From assembly GCA_001785175.1 (NCBI GenBank), contig MFSY01000053.1:1-8613 (forward strand): a DNA stretch of 8,613 nt. The letters are read 5' to 3'. Positions 7,034 to 8,613 of the stretch are shown piece after piece. This DNA comes from Candidatus Muproteobacteria bacterium RIFCSPHIGHO2_01_FULL_65_16 (lineage in GTDB: Bacteria; Pseudomonadota; Gammaproteobacteria; Acidiferrobacterales; Sulfurifustaceae). How positions within the stretch are numbered: the stretch's first letter is position 1; each line of letters begins with the position of its first letter. The notes below the pieces were generated by a model. The model made no database searches. It saw only the letters and a program-made list of their open reading frames with translations, and was not told where the DNA came from. The translations under genes and the position numbers were made by a program.

Positions 7034-7324
7034 TTAAGACGATGGCGCGTTCTGCCAGTTCCGCTTGGCATGCCAAACACGAAGTATCTCGATGAACTCG
7101 CCGTTCCGGCGATAAACGATGAGGTATGGGGTTTTTGTCACGACCCACTCGCGGGTGCCGCCGACGTGACCCAGCCGGCCCAATTCGGGGTGGGTAAGGA
7201 GCTGCGAAGCGGCGTCCCAAACGCGTTGCGCCGCTTCTTGGGCGGCTGTGGGATTATCCCGGGCGATGTACTGCTGTGCTTCGATAAAGTCCGACAACGC
7301 AGGACGCGTCCAGCGTAGCCTCAA
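7034..7324 (-). CDS. ParE/RelE-superfamily toxin of a type II toxin-antitoxin system
   Basis: The 96-residue product has the ParE/RelE pattern throughout: LRWTRPALSDFIEAQQYIARDNP at the N-terminus, HPELGRLG at 45-52, GTREWVVTKTPYLIVYR at 56-72, and the C-terminal strand IEILRVWHAKRNW at 78-90. ParE members poison DNA gyrase and RelE members cut mRNA on the ribosome. The sequence is closer to ParE, with no clear RelE catalytic set, but the target is not decided by this. The start is TTG 7324, overlapping the antitoxin TGA as TTGA, so translation is coupled to the antitoxin; no in-frame ATG is available nearby. The gene lies in the segment bounded by the two dtd ends, which suggests acquisition with its partner. 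Confidence 0.9.
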   Translation of the reverse strand: MRLRWTRPALSDFIEAQQYIARDNPTAAQEAAQRVWDAASQLLTHPELGRLGHVGGTREWVVTKTPYLIVYRRNGEFIEILRVWHAKRNWQNAPSS

Positions 7325-7524
7325 GCTTTAACATACCAGCGGGCGAACGCCGATTTCACCTCGTCCTCGGTGGCGAATGCACCACGGTCGGCGGCGGCAA
7401 GCCCTGCCTCCACCGCCTTGCGAAAGCGCGCTTCTTCGATGACATCGTCCCACGTGGCGTCGGCCGGGAGTTGATCGGCCAGCTCGTGCAGACGTTGACG
7501 CAGTGTGTCGGGGTTCGTGGACAT
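7321..7524 (-). CDS. Antitoxin of the ParE/RelE-type pair
   Basis: The 67-residue product (MSTNPDTLRQRLHELADQLP...) lies directly upstream of the toxin and overlaps it by 4 bases, the usual antitoxin-first order. It resembles a common family of small helical antitoxins with an ATWDDVIEEARFRKAVEAGLAAAD-like core and a C-terminal acidic helix (EDEVKSAFARW) that probably wraps the toxin. No ribbon-helix-helix or helix-turn-helix DNA-binding motif is clear to me, so self-repression is uncertain. ATG 7524 is chosen because AGAAGG lies 6 bases upstream; the frame is open to 7587, but the extra residues (MCTTQRPVIYFK...) cross the likely promoter. The pairing is inferred from order and overlap. Confidence 0.85.
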   Translation of the reverse strand: MSTNPDTLRQRLHELADQLPADATWDDVIEEARFRKAVEAGLAAADRGAFATEDEVKSAFARWYVKA

Positions 7525-7595
7525 GAGAAGCCTTCTCGTAAAACGACTATTTTTGAAGTATATCACCGGCCGTTGGGTTGTACACAATAGCCCAA
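7525..7595 (-). promoter_or_regulatory. Toxin-antitoxin promoter with two palindromes
   Basis: On the minus strand, TGTACA (7579-7584, 4 of 6 to the -35 consensus) is followed after 16 bases by TATACT (7557-7562, 5 of 6 to the -10), about 32 bases before the antitoxin ATG. A perfect palindrome GAGAAG-C-CTTCTC (7525-7537) touches the ATG and includes the Shine-Dalgarno site. A second, nested one (TTGGG, TTGT/ACAA, CCCAA; 7573-7595) covers the -35. Both fit operators for self-repression, which is typical of such operons; the binding protein is inferred. Confidence 0.55.
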
Positions 7596-7644
7596 GAACC
7601 TCGTGCCGAATGCCGGTCGAGGTGATGTTTTCAACGACTCTGAT

Positions 7645-7671
7645 CCGTTGATTTGGACCCGTTGATTTGGA
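7645..7671. repeat. Two tandem 13-bp direct repeats
   Basis: CCGTTGATTTGGA occurs at 7645-7657 and again at 7659-7671, one base apart. The TCAACG at 7631-7636 is the inverse of CGTTGA in each unit, so a small hairpin can form with either copy. The stretch is intergenic, between the antitoxin promoter and the MITE. Confidence 0.7.
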
Positions 7672-7675
7672 GCAA

Positions 7676-7735
7676 TCAGCTGTCGTCAGCAGGAAGTTAT
7701 TTTGATTATTAATTTAGCTGAACGCTGAAAGCTGA
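7676..7735. repeat. AGCTGA-type stuttering palindrome
   Basis: TCAGCTGTCGTCAGC (7676-7690) faces AGCTGAACGCTGAAAGCTGA (7716-7735), giving an imperfect hairpin with an AT-rich centre. It is another short dispersed-repeat type, distinct from those at 4024, 5768 and 6840. No function can be read from it. Confidence 0.55.
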
Positions 7736-7750
7736 CCGCAGATAGCTTAT

Positions 7751-7885
7751 GGGAGCCTCTAAAAATTTAAAAATGTAGGGTGGATTAAGCGCAGCGAATC
7801 CACCGAATAGCGCCAAACAATATGATTTTGTTAGGTTCGCCGCGCTTAACCCAACCTACATGAGAGGCAATTTTTAGAGGTTACC
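7751..7885. mobile_element. MITE with CCTCTAAAAATT ends, abutting the dtd stop
   Basis: A perfect 12-bp inverted repeat, CCTCTAAAAATT at 7756-7767 and its complement at 7869-7880, extends imperfectly to 17 bases (GGGAGCC... against GGTAACC...). Inside, a second inverted pair begins ATGTAGG (7773-7779) and CCTACAT (7855-7861) and continues through GGATTAAGCGC/GCGCTTAACCC. The left half also folds on itself (GGTGGATT at 7779-7786 with AATCCACC at 7797-7804). TTAT directly precedes 7751 and directly follows 7885, a possible 4-bp target duplication; the right copy contains the dtd stop. The GTAGGGTGGATTAAGCGC core is a widespread intergenic repeat. There is no transposase, so it is non-autonomous. 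Confidence 0.75.
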
Positions 7886-8323
7886 TTATGTTTCCAGCCA
7901 AAACGTCACCGGCCCGTCGTTGGTGAGCGTAACCTGCATGTCGGCGCCGAAGACGCCGGCTTCCACCTTGGGATGCTGCCGGCGCGCCTGCGCCAGCAGG
8001 TGATCGAAAAGCCGCCGGCCCGCATCCGGCGCCGCCGCCGGGGTGAAGCTCGGGCGCATGCCCTTCTTCGTGTCGGCGGCGAGCGTGAACTGCGGCACCA
8101 GCAGCAGACCGCCGTTCACGTCCGTCACGCTCAGGTTCATCTTTCCTTCCGTGTCGGGAAAAACGCGGTAACCAAGGAGGCGATCGAGCAACCGGTCGGC
8201 CCTGGACTCGTTATCGTCGCGCTCTACGCCGACATACACCAGCAAGCCACGCCCGATGGCGCCGACGTTCTTATCCGCCACCTCGACTCTGGCGCTGCTG
8301 ACACGCTGCAAAAGGCCGATCAT
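7886..8323 (-). CDS. dtd: D-aminoacyl-tRNA deacylase (DTD)
   Basis: DTD removes D-amino acids (and glycine mischarged on tRNA-Ala) from tRNAs and so keeps D-residues out of proteins; it works in the cytoplasm as a homodimer. The product is 145 residues, the same as in E. coli. It starts [15 protein letters not shown] and contains [32 protein letters not shown] (78-93) and the Gly-cisPro motif NDGPVTFWL (Gly137-Pro138). Position 77, Ser in the usual SQFTL motif, is Pro here. ATG 8323 has GGAG about 8 bases upstream and gives the exact family length; the frame is open further but without family sequence. The gene converges on epmA across the insert. Its last codons and stop are repeated at 6928-6954, and a MITE begins directly after its stop. 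Confidence 0.96.
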   Translation of the reverse strand: MIGLLQRVSSARVEVADKNVGAIGRGLLVYVGVERDDNESRADRLLDRLLGYRVFPDTEGKMNLSVTDVNGGLLLVPQFTLAADTKKGMRPSFTPAAAPDAGRRLFDHLLAQARRQHPKVEAGVFGADMQVTLTNDGPVTFWLET

Positions 8324-8613
8324 TTCGCTCTCTCCGGATGGATTTTCAGGCGCGCGGCCATGGCGGCAAATCTGCCCAATGCGCAAGCGGGCGGCAAGGG
8401 CTGGTCCGTGGAATCTCTTGCGGGAACTGTGGTTCTTGGAGAAGACTGGGAACCTCAGAATAAGAAGTCTTCGCCGCAAAGAACGCAAAGATCTTTCTGT
8501 TGATTACCCGATGATTTTCTTTGCGCCCTTTGTGCTGTGCAGAACGCACGAATGTCGCGGGCGCGAACCTGTAGCCCTACTCGCTTCGCTCGTTCGTCCT
8601 GCCTTATGACAGG
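8324..8613. other. No gene seen; holds a CGCAAAG-type palindrome (8472-8535)
   Basis: None of the frames here shows a recognisable protein, and the open stretches lack family patterns. CGCCGCAAAGAACGCAAAG at 8472-8490 faces CTTTGCGCCCTTTGTGC at 8519-8535, an imperfect inverted repeat of the same type as 3961-3988. The first part, upstream of dtd on the minus strand, must hold the dtd promoter, but I could not place it. Bases after 8540 show only short repeats such as CTCGCTTCGCTCG and nothing assignable. Confidence 0.5.

Noticed and set aside
7070..7318. 82-codon plus-strand frame across the toxin gene
   Set aside because: The minus strand encodes a clear ParE/RelE-type protein, and this frame has no family pattern.
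8324..8488. N-terminal extension of DTD to 8488
   Set aside because: ATG 8323 gives the exact family length and has a ribosome site; the extension has no homologous residues and runs into a repeat.

Overview
This is a high-GC proteobacterial chromosome segment, most likely gammaproteobacterial. The elongation factor P gene sits next to both of its lysylation enzymes (EpmA and EpmB), a gammaproteobacterial hallmark. The intergenic gaps are full of the short palindromic repeats common in GC-rich environmental proteobacteria. No genus can be named from this sequence alone.

Left part (2-3778, + strand): a tight three-gene run. It has the C-terminal end of a DUF1329 outer-membrane lipoprotein-sorting-like protein, a secreted YCF48/BNR-type beta-propeller with six Asp-box repeats, and a 780-residue RND/MMPL-type membrane transporter. 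Gaps are only 8-10 bases, so they are probably co-transcribed and form an envelope export system for an unknown, probably hydrophobic, cargo. The transporter stop codon lies in the terminal repeat of a 158-166 bp non-autonomous element (MITE), with IS5-like ends and CTAG at both edges.

Middle part (4140-6836): the EF-P modification module. epmB (-) is divergent from efp (+), and efp is followed by epmA (+). EpmB converts L-lysine to (R)-beta-lysine, EpmA attaches it to Lys34 of EF-P, and modified EF-P relieves ribosome stalling at polyproline. The third enzyme, the EpmC hydroxylase, is not in the window. The epmA start codon lies inside a palindromic repeat and appears to be TTG.

Right part (6837-8613): dtd (-) encodes D-aminoacyl-tRNA deacylase. 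Its last codons and stop occur a second time, just downstream of epmA, about 958 bases away. Between the copies lie a ParE/RelE-type toxin-antitoxin pair (-), several small repeats and a second MITE that abuts the dtd stop codon. The simplest reading is that epmA and dtd were once convergent neighbours and a roughly 0.93 kb segment was inserted at the 3' end of dtd. No gene is seen in 8324-8613.

No complete novel defence or metabolic system is evident. The points most worth following are the duplicated dtd end around the toxin-antitoxin module, the placement of repeats on start and stop codons, and the DUF1329-propeller-RND cluster.
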